A DNA stretch of 11,724 nucleotides from Firmicutes bacterium UBA5454. GTDB lineage: Bacteria; Bacillota; Clostridia; Caldicoprobacterales; DTU083. Numbering within the stretch: position 1 is the first letter of the stretch; each line of letters begins with the position of its first letter. Position numbers and translations under genes: made by a program. The stretch lies in contig DIQU01000079.1 of NCBI GenBank assembly GCA_002426555.1, forward strand, positions 1 through 11,724, given 5' to 3'. A model generated the notes under the pieces. The model worked only from the letters and a program-made list of their open reading frames with translations, made no database searches and was not told the origin of the DNA. This document shows, one piece after another, positions 5,843 through 11,724 of this stretch.

Positions 5843-6304
5843 CTATAGTACACGATGCCCCAGTCCAACTGCGACCTCGTTCAGATGTAACAGACCTATG
5901 CCTAAAAATAAAGCTACACTGATATGATCCTGATATCGAGCAATTCCAATTTTTCCGCCTATATTAAGCCCCAAAGCTTTGGGCATAATCTGAGATACTG
6001 CCTCATGAGTTGCCCCTGCAACTGCCCCCTCTTCCAAATGAGTATCATCAATAACTCCTTCACGCTTGGATGCGACTACAGCTCTTTCGATGATTTTTGC
6101 AATAGAGCTAATAAATTCTCCGCCATAATCCACAGCAGCTGCATATATTTCCTGTTTAAGCATTTCTTCTTTCAACTTTTTCTCTTCCTCACGAGATAGG
6201 CTTAATGCCATGTTTAATGCGATTCTGGAAGTTTCTTTACTGCCTGGAGCATCCAAAACTGATTCCACCCTTTCACTTTCATTCTGCTGTTTATCATAAA
6301 TCAT
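5843..6304 (-). CDS. HutP-family protein
   Basis: A 153-residue protein resembling the clostridial HutP family. Bacillus HutP is an RNA-binding antiterminator of the histidine-utilisation operon, activated by histidine and Mg2+. Visible features are an N-terminal charged helix (34-50), then VDYGGEFISSIAKIIERAVVASKREGVI near 59-86, THEAVSQIMPKALGLNIGGKIGIARY, and a C-terminal HISVALFLGIGLLHLNEVAVGLGH block. By a manual alignment from memory, Bacillus H73 and H77 (metal ligands) fall on Gly residues, while the C-terminal H138 is kept. Metal or ligand binding may therefore differ. The ATG overlaps the stop of the phosphatase gene (ATGA) and has no clear SD, so expression probably depends on translational coupling. 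No hut genes are nearby. Real function in Clostridia is not established here; the family call is fairly secure. Confidence 0.8.
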   Translation of the reverse strand: MIYDKQQNESERVESVLDAPGSKETSRIALNMALSLSREEEKKLKEEMLKQEIYAAAVDYGGEFISSIAKIIERAVVASKREGVIDDTHLEEGAVAGATHEAVSQIMPKALGLNIGGKIGIARYQDHISVALFLGIGLLHLNEVAVGLGHRVL

Positions 6305-6969
6305 TCTGTGCAGTTTTGCAAGAGATTATGTTTGTAGAGGTGAGTGGTATCATTTAAGCAGAGTAGACAAGCTGTATCGGATTTCCAGCCCTCAGCGCTC
6401 GATTCAATGGAAGGTTCCGTACGAATAACACTTATACCCCCATTACTCAGCTGAAATTTCCAGAGAAGTTCTTTTGACAGTCCCATTAACTCCATAATAA
6501 GCATTCGTATAGGATAAGCATGTGCTACCAGCAAAATTCGTTTCTCTCCTTGGGTCATATCATTTTGCAGAGTATCTGCAAAATGTCGGATTCTAGTTTG
6601 CAGAGATGACAAATTTTCTCCGTTTTCCAGATCGTAATCAAAATTTGCACGATATTCTTTTAGTTGCCCAGGGAAGTTTTCTTCAATTTCCTTTATACTC
6701 AGCCCTTCCCATACTCCAAAATTAACTTCCTTCAGCTCATCTCTTGTTTTGGGTTTAATTCCGAGCTTCTCACCGATAATGTAAGCTGTTTTATAAGCGC
6801 GCTCCAATCCACTGGAATAGATCTGGGAGATGCTTTCCCTTTCAAGCCTTTCAGCCAGCTCTTCAGCTTGACGAATACCACGATTTGTCAATGGAATATC
6901 ATTGGCACCCTGGGTTCGCCCTTGTAGATTCCACAATGTTTCTCCATGACGGGTCATATAAATGTACAT
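6301..6969 (-). CDS. Histidine phosphatase family protein (phosphoglycerate mutase-like)
   Basis: A 222-residue branch-1 histidine phosphatase superfamily member. The catalytic motif RHGET is at 7-11 with H8 as phospho-acceptor. Other active-site positions are R57 (SSGLERAYKTA), E81 (KEVNFGVWEG) and the second catalytic His at 150 (VAHAYPIRM). Substrate cannot be read from sequence. Relatives include cofactor-dependent phosphoglycerate mutases, alpha-ribazole phosphatase and broad-specificity phosphatases; lack of the long mutase insertions favours a phosphatase. The ATG at 6969 has GGAGG only four bases upstream. The next ATG (codon 5) is 16 bases from the SD, so the first is preferred although tight. 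It follows the rpiR-type gene by 65 bp and overlaps hutP by 4 bp. Confidence 0.88.
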   Translation of the reverse strand: MYIYMTRHGETLWNLQGRTQGANDIPLTNRGIRQAEELAERLERESISQIYSSGLERAYKTAYIIGEKLGIKPKTRDELKEVNFGVWEGLSIKEIEENFPGQLKEYRANFDYDLENGENLSSLQTRIRHFADTLQNDMTQGEKRILLVAHAYPIRMLIMELMGLSKELLWKFQLSNGGISVIRTEPSIESSAEGWKSDTACLLCLNDTTHLYKHNLLQNCTE

Positions 6970-7034
6970 TGTACCTCCCTGATGTTGAGTTATAAGTTTT
7001 CTGTTGTTTCTGATTTCTTGTGCCTATAGCTGTG

Positions 7035-7898
7035 CTAAGATTTATCTTTTTCAATATACACCTGATAATCCTCCCAAATCTCTTCCAGCTGATGGAAACC
7101 AAAAGAAATTTCTTCCTTTTTAACTTGTCCTATTCCTACAATTAAAGCATTAATGAGACTAAGAGGCGCAACAAGAGAGTCAACAAAAGATGCCATGTCG
7201 CTTTTGGCTAACAGCGAGTAGTCTGCATAAGCAGTTAAGGGCGAAAGCATACTGTCAGTCAAAGCTACAGTATCAGCTTCCCGTTCTTTTGAAAATTTCA
7301 TTGCTTCGATTGCACGGCTGGCATATCGAGGGAAGCTGATTCCAAAAAGTAAATCGCCCTTCCCTATGTGAAAGAGCTGTTCAAAAATATCATTTATTCC
7401 AGATGTGACAATACGAACATTACTAAAAATAAAGTTAAGATAATAGCCCATGAATTGTGCCAGAGGAGCAGAGCTGCGCAGACCCAGGACATATATGTTT
7501 TTTGCATTAAGAATTTTTTCAATGACAGCATTGAATACTTCGTTATTCGCTTCTTCTACGGTATTTCGAATATTATGCATATCTGCTTTCAGTACATTTT
7601 TAAGCACCATGGATTGATCCATATCTGCAGATAATTCAATTCGCTGTACTGTGGTCAGCTTGTTTCGTATCAATTCCTGCAAGGCTTTTTGAAGCTTGGG
7701 ATATCCCTCATAATTAAGGGCGTTGGCAAAACGGACAACTGTAGATTCGCTGACGCCTACATTATTACCTAAACGTGAGGCGGTCATAAAGGCAGCTTTG
7801 TCATAATTATTCATAATATATTCAGCTATCAGCTTCTGACCTTTGCTCATTCGTTTATAACTGGAATCGATGCGGTGAATCAAGTCTTTATTGTCCAT
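7035..7898 (-). CDS. MurR/RpiR family transcriptional regulator (HTH + SIS)
   Basis: A 287-residue DNA-binding regulator. The N-terminal RpiR-type helix-turn-helix spans about residues 1-77, with the recognition region around 37-58 (MTASRLGNNVGVSESTVVRFAN). A SIS sugar-phosphate-binding domain spans about 130-260, beginning NIYVLGLRSSAPLAQF. These proteins usually sense phosphorylated sugars or sugar acids and control nearby metabolic genes. No sugar transport or catabolism gene lies in this window, so the effector and targets are unknown. The ATG at 7898 has AAAGGAGAG upstream. It has its own promoter match (7943-7970) and probably leads the run through phosphatase, hutP, aroH-cmk and plsC. 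Confidence 0.92.
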   Translation of the reverse strand: MDNKDLIHRIDSSYKRMSKGQKLIAEYIMNNYDKAAFMTASRLGNNVGVSESTVVRFANALNYEGYPKLQKALQELIRNKLTTVQRIELSADMDQSMVLKNVLKADMHNIRNTVEEANNEVFNAVIEKILNAKNIYVLGLRSSAPLAQFMGYYLNFIFSNVRIVTSGINDIFEQLFHIGKGDLLFGISFPRYASRAIEAMKFSKEREADTVALTDSMLSPLTAYADYSLLAKSDMASFVDSLVAPLSLINALIVGIGQVKKEEISFGFHQLEEIWEDYQVYIEKDKS

Positions 7899-7942
7899 TG
7901 CTTACTCTCCTTTGCAGAGCTTATTACTGTGACTTTACATAT

Positions 7943-7970
7943 ATTTTACCACATTGGACCTGTTTTGCAA
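7943..7970 (-). promoter_or_regulatory. Sigma-A promoter with extended -10 upstream of the rpiR-type gene
   Basis: Minus strand TTGCAA (7965-7970), a 16-bp spacer, TAAAAT (7943-7948), preceded directly by TGG, which supplies the TGn extended -10. It lies between surE and the regulator gene, suggesting that the downstream run can be transcribed independently of surE. Confidence 0.65.
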
Positions 7971-7988
7971 GAGTAAGGGCAGGTATAT

Positions 7989-8765
7989 TCATTTTTCAGA
8001 TGATTTGCCTTCAAGCCCCCACAAGCGGAGTGTTTCAAGCATGCTGTGATCTGTCAGGTCGAATTGAAGCGGGGTTATTGATACATAATTATTATTGGCT
8101 GCTTCTATATCAATATCGTCATCCATGTATTCTTCAACAATCTCACCAGCCAGCCAATAATAGGTACCGCCCCTGGGATCCTCTCTTTTTTGATAATTCT
8201 TCGTATACCTTCGTTTGCCCAGTCGTGTCACTTTCATACCTTTTAACTGATCCAAGCCAGTGTTAGGTATGTTTACATTTATAAGAGTGTTTGCTGTGAG
8301 TCCATTGTCAAAAATGAGTTTGACTATATCAGCAGCTACCTGTCCTGCGCAAGCATAATTCATCTCTATTCCAGAAAGCAGTGAAAATGCAGCAGAAGGT
8401 ACGCCCATAATGCATCCCTCAATGGCTGCAGATACGGTTCCGGAATACAGAACATCGGTGCCCAGATTAGCACCTCGGTTTATACCTGTAAAAACAAAGT
8501 CAGGACGCTCATCGAGCAGCAAGTCTATACCCAGCTTAACGCAATCTGCAGGAGTTCCGTCAATGGCAAAAGCTTGGACATCGAGCCCGGGAATTTTTAC
8601 TTCTTTTACCCGCAAGGGATAAAGCATGGTAATAGCATGACCGGTTGCACTTCTTTCAGAATCAGGTGCTGCTATTGTTACTTTCCCCAAAGAGGATAAG
8701 CTTGCCGCTAATTGATACAGTCCTTCTGCATAAATTCCATCATCATTGGATAATAAAAAGTTCAT
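7989..8765 (-). CDS. surE: 5'/3'-nucleotidase SurE
   Basis: A 258-residue SurE-family enzyme that dephosphorylates nucleoside 5'- and 3'-monophosphates, associated with stationary-phase survival. Metal-binding residues are in place: D8 and D9 in LLSNDDGI, S39 in APDSERSATGHAIT, and N96 in GINRGANLGTD. The YSGTVSAAIEG block at 107-117 is typical. Length is normal for the family. The ATG at 8765 has AAGGAGAT upstream. It is divergent from the unrecognised gene at 8882 and is followed, after 90 bp containing a promoter match, by the rpiR-type regulator. Confidence 0.96.
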   Translation of the reverse strand: MNFLLSNDDGIYAEGLYQLAASLSSLGKVTIAAPDSERSATGHAITMLYPLRVKEVKIPGLDVQAFAIDGTPADCVKLGIDLLLDERPDFVFTGINRGANLGTDVLYSGTVSAAIEGCIMGVPSAAFSLLSGIEMNYACAGQVAADIVKLIFDNGLTANTLINVNIPNTGLDQLKGMKVTRLGKRRYTKNYQKREDPRGGTYYWLAGEIVEEYMDDDIDIEAANNNYVSITPLQFDLTDHSMLETLRLWGLEGKSSEK

Positions 8766-8814
8766 TTTATCTCCTTGTTTTCTTTTTTTCTAAAATAATT
8801 AAAATAACATAGCC

Positions 8815-8844
8815 ATTATATTATAGTTTATCTAATTGATACAA
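8815..8844 (-). promoter_or_regulatory. Sigma-A promoter of surE
   Basis: Minus strand TTGTAT (8839-8844), an 18-bp spacer, TATAAT (8815-8820). A second overlapping TATAAT at 8820-8825 has unfavourable spacing. The divergent gene on the plus strand must use the same 116-bp spacer; a TTGATA at 8836-8841 is its best -35, but I see no convincing -10. Confidence 0.6.
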
Positions 8845-8881
8845 ATACTATTTTCATATATTCCTATTTGGAGCGTGAACC

Positions 8882-9523
8882 ATGATACAAATTGATGATG
8901 CAGGCAGCGGAAGCTTAATAGGTGGAACCTGCATAGCAGCTACTCGTGTGGAAACTGGTGAATATGTTTATGATTTTATCCCTGTCTCTTATTATCAAAA
9001 TAATATGTTTCACAGCAAATTATACCTGGAGAAATCTTATCAAATTGTGTTTTCTTTGCTTAAAAGATTAAAGTGGAAGCCACAAGAGAAAATGGAAATT
9101 TGCCAAGGATACATGTTTGATCAGGTAAGGATAATATTTGAAGCAAAAAAAATCCCCTGTTTCTCTACAAAAATTGTATACCCATTGCAGCCTTTAATAG
9201 AAAAAACCTTTCAAGATTATGCGCTCAGCCTTGGTCTTCTGCCTCAGTATGTAATGTACACCAAATATCCTTTGCATTTTCATCGTATTCTACGCTGGGT
9301 ATATGCAGATTATAATAAGCGTATGAAATTATGCAAAACCGGATGGAAGAGTTGGAAACGCTATGGTAATTTGCCAGTAAATATGGAGGAAGATGTATTG
9401 TACAAGCGAAATTATACCTGCTTGAAATGCGGTAAGGCTATTCAAACTGGATCCAAGGTAAGACGCCTGGAATATCATAGTAACTGCCCCAATATTATTT
9501 TTCTGCACAATAAATGCATATGA
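8882..9523 (+). CDS. Unrecognised conserved-looking protein, possible RNase H-like fold with C-terminal cysteine cluster
   Basis: A 213-residue protein that I cannot assign to a named family. The start region (IQIDDAGSGSLIGGTCIAATRVE, then EYVYDFIPV) looks like an Asp-bearing beta hairpin. A helix (48-63) follows, then a strand MEICQGYMFD (71-80). This order resembles RNase H-like folds, with D5 or D6, E50 and D80 as possible acidic residues, but this is inference from pattern only. A basic aromatic segment spans 128-161 (HFHRILRWVYADYNKR, CKTGWKSWKRYG). The C-terminus has C180, C183, C202 and C212, with CxxC spacing for the first pair, a possible zinc site. The start ATG has TTGGAG eight bases upstream. 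It is the only protein gene on the plus strand, divergent from surE and convergent with spoVS. Both amino-acid composition and codon use look native. Confidence 0.8.
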   Translation: MIQIDDAGSGSLIGGTCIAATRVETGEYVYDFIPVSYYQNNMFHSKLYLEKSYQIVFSLLKRLKWKPQEKMEICQGYMFDQVRIIFEAKKIPCFSTKIVYPLQPLIEKTFQDYALSLGLLPQYVMYTKYPLHFHRILRWVYADYNKRMKLCKTGWKSWKRYGNLPVNMEEDVLYKRNYTCLKCGKAIQTGSKVRRLEYHSNCPNIIFLHNKCI

Positions 9524-9579
9524 ATTATTGAAGCAGTATAACTATAACTGAACAGCCTGCTTGAAACAGAACCTTAAGC

Positions 9580-9840
9580 TTATCTAGGTTCAACTATCAG
9601 TTTAATAGCTGTTCTTTCTTCACCATCGATTTCGATTTCGGTAAAAGCGGGAATACATATCAAATCGATGCCGCTGGGAGCAACAAATCCTCGAGCAATG
9701 GCTACTGCCTTTACAGCCTGATTTAATGCACCGGCTCCAATGGATTGCATTTCTGCACTTCCTCGTTCACGCAGCACCCCGGCCAAAGCACCGGCTACTG
9801 AATTTGGATTGGATTTTGCTGATACCTTCAATACCTCCAT
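9580..9840 (-). CDS. spoVS: Stage V sporulation protein S
   Basis: An 86-residue protein matching the full length and pattern of SpoVS, with EVLKVSAKSNPNSVAGALAGVLRERG at the N-terminus and a QAVKAVAIARGFVAPSGIDL stretch near 42-61. SpoVS has an Alba-like fold and in Bacillus affects spore coat assembly and septation, a role that places it early in sporulation. The ATG at 9840 has AGGAGG eight bases upstream. It sits just downstream of rny but is separated from it by a terminator (9914-9940) and has its own sigma-H type promoter match. It converges on the plus-strand gene ending at 9523. No clear terminator is seen in the 56-bp gap. Confidence 0.96.
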   Translation of the reverse strand: MEVLKVSAKSNPNSVAGALAGVLRERGSAEMQSIGAGALNQAVKAVAIARGFVAPSGIDLICIPAFTEIEIDGEERTAIKLIVEPR

Positions 9841-9874
9841 TAGTTAATCCTCCTGCAATTTACAATACAAGGAT

Positions 9875-9901
9875 ATTCTACAAACCTGGCAAAAAACCTC
9901 T
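9875..9901 (-). promoter_or_regulatory. Sigma-H type promoter of spoVS
   Basis: Minus strand AGAGGTTTT (9893-9901) matches the -35 RnAGGAwWW with one mismatch. An 11-bp spacer leads to GTAGAAT (9875-9881), a full match to RnnGAAT. The predicted start near 9868 gives a short leader with the AGGAGG SD. spoVS is sigma-H dependent in Bacillus. The -35 sits inside an 8-bp stem (GGCAAAAA/TTTTTGCC, 9888-9908). Confidence 0.65.
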
Positions 9902-9913
9902 TTTTGCCAATGA

Positions 9914-9940
9914 AAAAGATGTGGGCTATCCACATCTTTT
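9914..9940 (-). terminator. Rho-independent terminator of rny
   Basis: An 11-bp stem pairs 9914-9924 with 9930-9940, with a 5-nt loop, beginning 5 bp after the rny stop. On the minus strand it ends in five T. It separates rny from the spoVS promoter. Confidence 0.8.
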
Positions 9941-9945
9941 AGATT

Positions 9946-11496
9946 CTATTTTGCATATTCTACAGCCCGCGTTTCGCGGATTACATTAATTTTGATTTGT
10001 CCTGGATATTCCAGCTCTTTTTCTACCTGCTTGACAATATCTCTAGCCATCATAAGTGCCTGATCATCGTCTATTTTGTCAGGCTTTACTATAACTCGGA
10101 TTTCCCTTCCTGCTTGTATAGCAAACGATTTTTCTACTCCTGCGAAGGAATTTGCTATTTCTTCTAATTTCTCCAGTCTTTTGATATAAGTTTCCAACGT
10201 TTCTCTTCTGGCGCCCGGTCTTGCTGCTGATACAGCATCTGCTGCCTGAATTAAAACAGCCTCTACTGTGTCAGGATCCATATCACCGTGATGAGCTATT
10301 ATGGCATTGATAACACTGGGGGATTCCCGATATTTCTTTGCCAAGTCTCCGCCAATTTGGGTATGAGATCCTTCTACTTCATGATCTACGGCTTTTCCAA
10401 TGTCATGAAGCATACCTGCACGTTTGGCCAGTTTTATGTCAGATCCCAGTTCGGCAGCCATAATACCTGCCAGGTGTGCAACCTCTATGGAATGCTTCAA
10501 CACATTTTGACCATAGCTGGTACGATATTTTAACCTGCCCAACAACTTGACCAACTCGGGGTGAACGTTATGAAGACCGATATCAAAAACTGCTTTCTCG
10601 CCTTCTTCTCGTATTTGTGTCTCAACTTCCTTCCTGGACTTTTCCACCATTTCTTCAATACGAGCTGGGTGAATTCTGCCGTCTACGATTAATTTTTCAA
10701 GTGCTATCCGAGCCACTTCACGGCGTATGGGATCAAAACCAGAAAGAATAACAGCCTCCGGCGTATCATCTATGATTAGATCGATGCCGGTAGCGGTCTC
10801 CAATGTACGGATATTTCGTCCTTCTCTTCCGATAATTCTACCCTTCATTTCATCGTTTGGAAGAGAAACTACAGAAACGGTGGATTCCGCAACATGATCT
10901 GCCGCTGACTTCTGAATTGCTAAAGCAATAACATTACGGGCATTTTTATCCGCCTCTTCTTTAGCTTTGGATTCAATTTCACGATATTTTACTGCTGTTT
11001 CGTGTGTTATTTCCCTTTCTACAATTTCAAGCAGTTGTTCCTTTGCCTGATCTTGTGTAAGGCTTGAAATCCGCTCCAATTCTTCAAGTTGCTGCTTTTC
11101 CAATGCATCAACCAGATCTTGCTTCCTTAGAATTTCCTTTTGCTTTCGGTTCAGGTTTTCTTCACGGGTTTCGAGAGAATCCAGCTTTTTATCAATATTT
11201 TCTTCCTTTTGATGAAGCCTGCGCTCTATTCTTTGGGTTTCGTTTCGCCTTTCGCGGCTCTCCTTTTCTACTTCATTTCGCAGTTTATGAGATTCTTCCT
11301 TTGCTTCCAACAGGATTTCACGTTTCATTGCCTCAGCTTGCTTTTCAGCTTCGTCTACAATTTTTCTGGCTGCTTCTTCCGCACTGGAAATCTTTCCTTC
11401 TGCAATTCTTTTTCGATAATAGTATCCGATGCTAAGACATACAATGGCTACTACCAGGACAATTGCTAATTGTAATGGTAGTGGAATAGGGTACAC
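9946..11496 (-). CDS. rny: Ribonuclease Y (endoribonuclease)
   Basis: A 516-residue RNase Y (Bacillus 520). It is a membrane-anchored endonuclease that starts mRNA decay in many Firmicutes. Order of parts: N-terminal membrane anchor (about 7-24), a long Lys/Glu-rich coiled coil (about 30-200), a KH RNA-binding domain (about 208-270, GRIIGREGRNIR at 219-230), and an HD catalytic domain (about 335-428) with HSIEVAHLAG, HD at 364-365 and AHHGD. The start is unusual. The only conventional codon in frame, GTG at 11496, lies inside the SD AGGAGGTG. An ATT at codon 4 (11485-11487) lies exactly eight bases after GGAGG and is a better initiation position, giving 513 residues. An in-frame TAA shortly upstream excludes a longer start. 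It has a long leader with an intrinsic terminator. Confidence 0.96.
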   Translation of the reverse strand: MYPIPLPLQLAIVLVVAIVCLSIGYYYRKRIAEGKISSAEEAARKIVDEAEKQAEAMKREILLEAKEESHKLRNEVEKESRERRNETQRIERRLHQKEENIDKKLDSLETREENLNRKQKEILRKQDLVDALEKQQLEELERISSLTQDQAKEQLLEIVEREITHETAVKYREIESKAKEEADKNARNVIALAIQKSAADHVAESTVSVVSLPNDEMKGRIIGREGRNIRTLETATGIDLIIDDTPEAVILSGFDPIRREVARIALEKLIVDGRIHPARIEEMVEKSRKEVETQIREEGEKAVFDIGLHNVHPELVKLLGRLKYRTSYGQNVLKHSIEVAHLAGIMAAELGSDIKLAKRAGMLHDIGKAVDHEVEGSHTQIGGDLAKKYRESPSVINAIIAHHGDMDPDTVEAVLIQAADAVSAARPGARRETLETYIKRLEKLEEIANSFAGVEKSFAIQAGREIRVIVKPDKIDDDQALMMARDIVKQVEKELEYPGQIKINVIRETRAVEYAK

Positions 11497-11536
11497 CTCC
11501 TCAATTAATTACTTCAACCTACCTATGCTTGAATGA

Positions 11537-11562
11537 TAAAACCGAGTAAAGTACTACTCGGT
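11537..11562 (-). terminator. Intrinsic terminator/attenuator in the rny leader
   Basis: An 8-bp stem ACCGAGTA/TACTCGGT (11541-11548 with 11555-11562) with a 6-nt loop; on the minus strand it runs into TTTTAT. It lies between a good sigma-A promoter (11639-11667) and the rny start, so it can act on the rny message itself. Just upstream, TTCCAA/TTGGAA (6 bp) and GTGTA/TACAC (5 bp) hairpins share bases and could be competing folds. Confidence 0.55.
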
Positions 11563-11638
11563 AACCAGTGTGTAATTCCAATACACCTTGGAAAAGCACG
11601 AAATGTTTATACTTCAATAACATTTGTGATTTATGCTT

Positions 11639-11667
11639 ATTTTACAACTAATTGGCAGGGGTGTCAA
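11639..11667 (-). promoter_or_regulatory. Sigma-A promoter of rny
   Basis: Minus strand TTGACA (11662-11667), a 17-bp spacer, TAAAAT (11639-11644). The -35 is perfect and the -10 differs from TATAAT at one position. The predicted start is near 11632, giving a leader of about 140 nt. No gene is visible in 11668-11724. A TTGACA on the plus strand at 11710-11715 is cut off by the window end. Confidence 0.8.
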
Positions 11668-11724
11668 GTAAATTGAACCATATCTGTGCTGCAACATAAG
11701 AAGAGTAAGTTGACATTGTAAATG

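Noticed and set aside
5833..5868. A longer start for the aroH-cmk fusion, adding 12 residues.
   Set aside because: The extension overlaps hutP and lacks an SD; the ATG at 5832 has AGGAGAG and matches the usual AroH N-terminus.
9524..9579. A terminator between the convergent plus-strand gene and spoVS.
   Set aside because: Only a 6-bp AAGCAG/CTGCTT pairing with a 20-nt loop and no T-run was seen.
11519..11623. A 34-codon reading frame on the minus strand inside the rny leader, spanning the attenuator hairpin (possible leader peptide).
   Set aside because: It has no Shine-Dalgarno site, begins about ten bases after the predicted transcript start, and shows no run of regulatory codons.
11710..11715. 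A plus-strand TTGACA near the window end as a promoter.
   Set aside because: The -10 region lies beyond the window, so it cannot be judged.

Overview
The window looks like chromosomal DNA from a low-GC, endospore-forming Firmicute, most likely class Clostridia. The evidence is three sporulation loci (a spoVAC-spoVAD-spoVAE operon, spoVS, and matches to forespore and sigma-H promoters), a Gram-positive type RNase Y, a Bacillus-type AroH chorismate mutase, a HutP-family protein, and strong purine-rich Shine-Dalgarno (SD) sites. No species can be named. I see no insertion sequence, prophage or CRISPR array.

Layout: 1-65 is the 3' part of a plus-strand tRNA-Tyr. It shares a hairpin terminator with the minus-strand spoVA operon (224-2070). 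2071-2283 is a compact regulatory spacer: the rpsA terminator, a forespore-type promoter, a second strong terminator, then a second forespore-type promoter driving spoVA. 2284-3891 encodes ribosomal protein S1 with a repeat-rich acidic N-terminal extension. 3892-4227 is a non-coding spacer rich in hairpins. 4228-7898 is a minus-strand run read in the order rpiR-type regulator, histidine phosphatase, hutP-like gene, aroH-cmk fusion, plsC. Most of its junctions overlap or are only a few bases long. surE (7989-8765) lies upstream of that run. It is divergent from an unrecognised 213-residue gene on the plus strand (8882-9523), which converges on spoVS (9580-9840). rny (9946-11496) follows, with a long leader carrying a sigma-A promoter and an internal hairpin terminator (attenuator).

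How the genes fit together: SpoVA proteins move dipicolinic acid into the forespore and SpoVS acts in sporulation progression. The central run mixes housekeeping enzymes: CMP phosphorylation, chorismate to prephenate, phosphatidic acid synthesis, and nucleotide dephosphorylation by SurE. RNase Y and S1 act in mRNA decay and translation.

The most unusual points are: (1) an in-frame AroH chorismate mutase-cytidylate kinase fusion with almost no linker; (2) a possible forespore-controlled RNA of about 60 nt with a C-rich stretch, between the rpsA terminator and the spoVA promoter; (3) an rny start where the only conventional codon lies inside the Shine-Dalgarno sequence and an ATT codon sits at normal spacing; (4) a recent 75-bp tandem duplication in rpsA; and (5) a HutP relative that appears to lack two of the three metal-binding histidines of Bacillus HutP.
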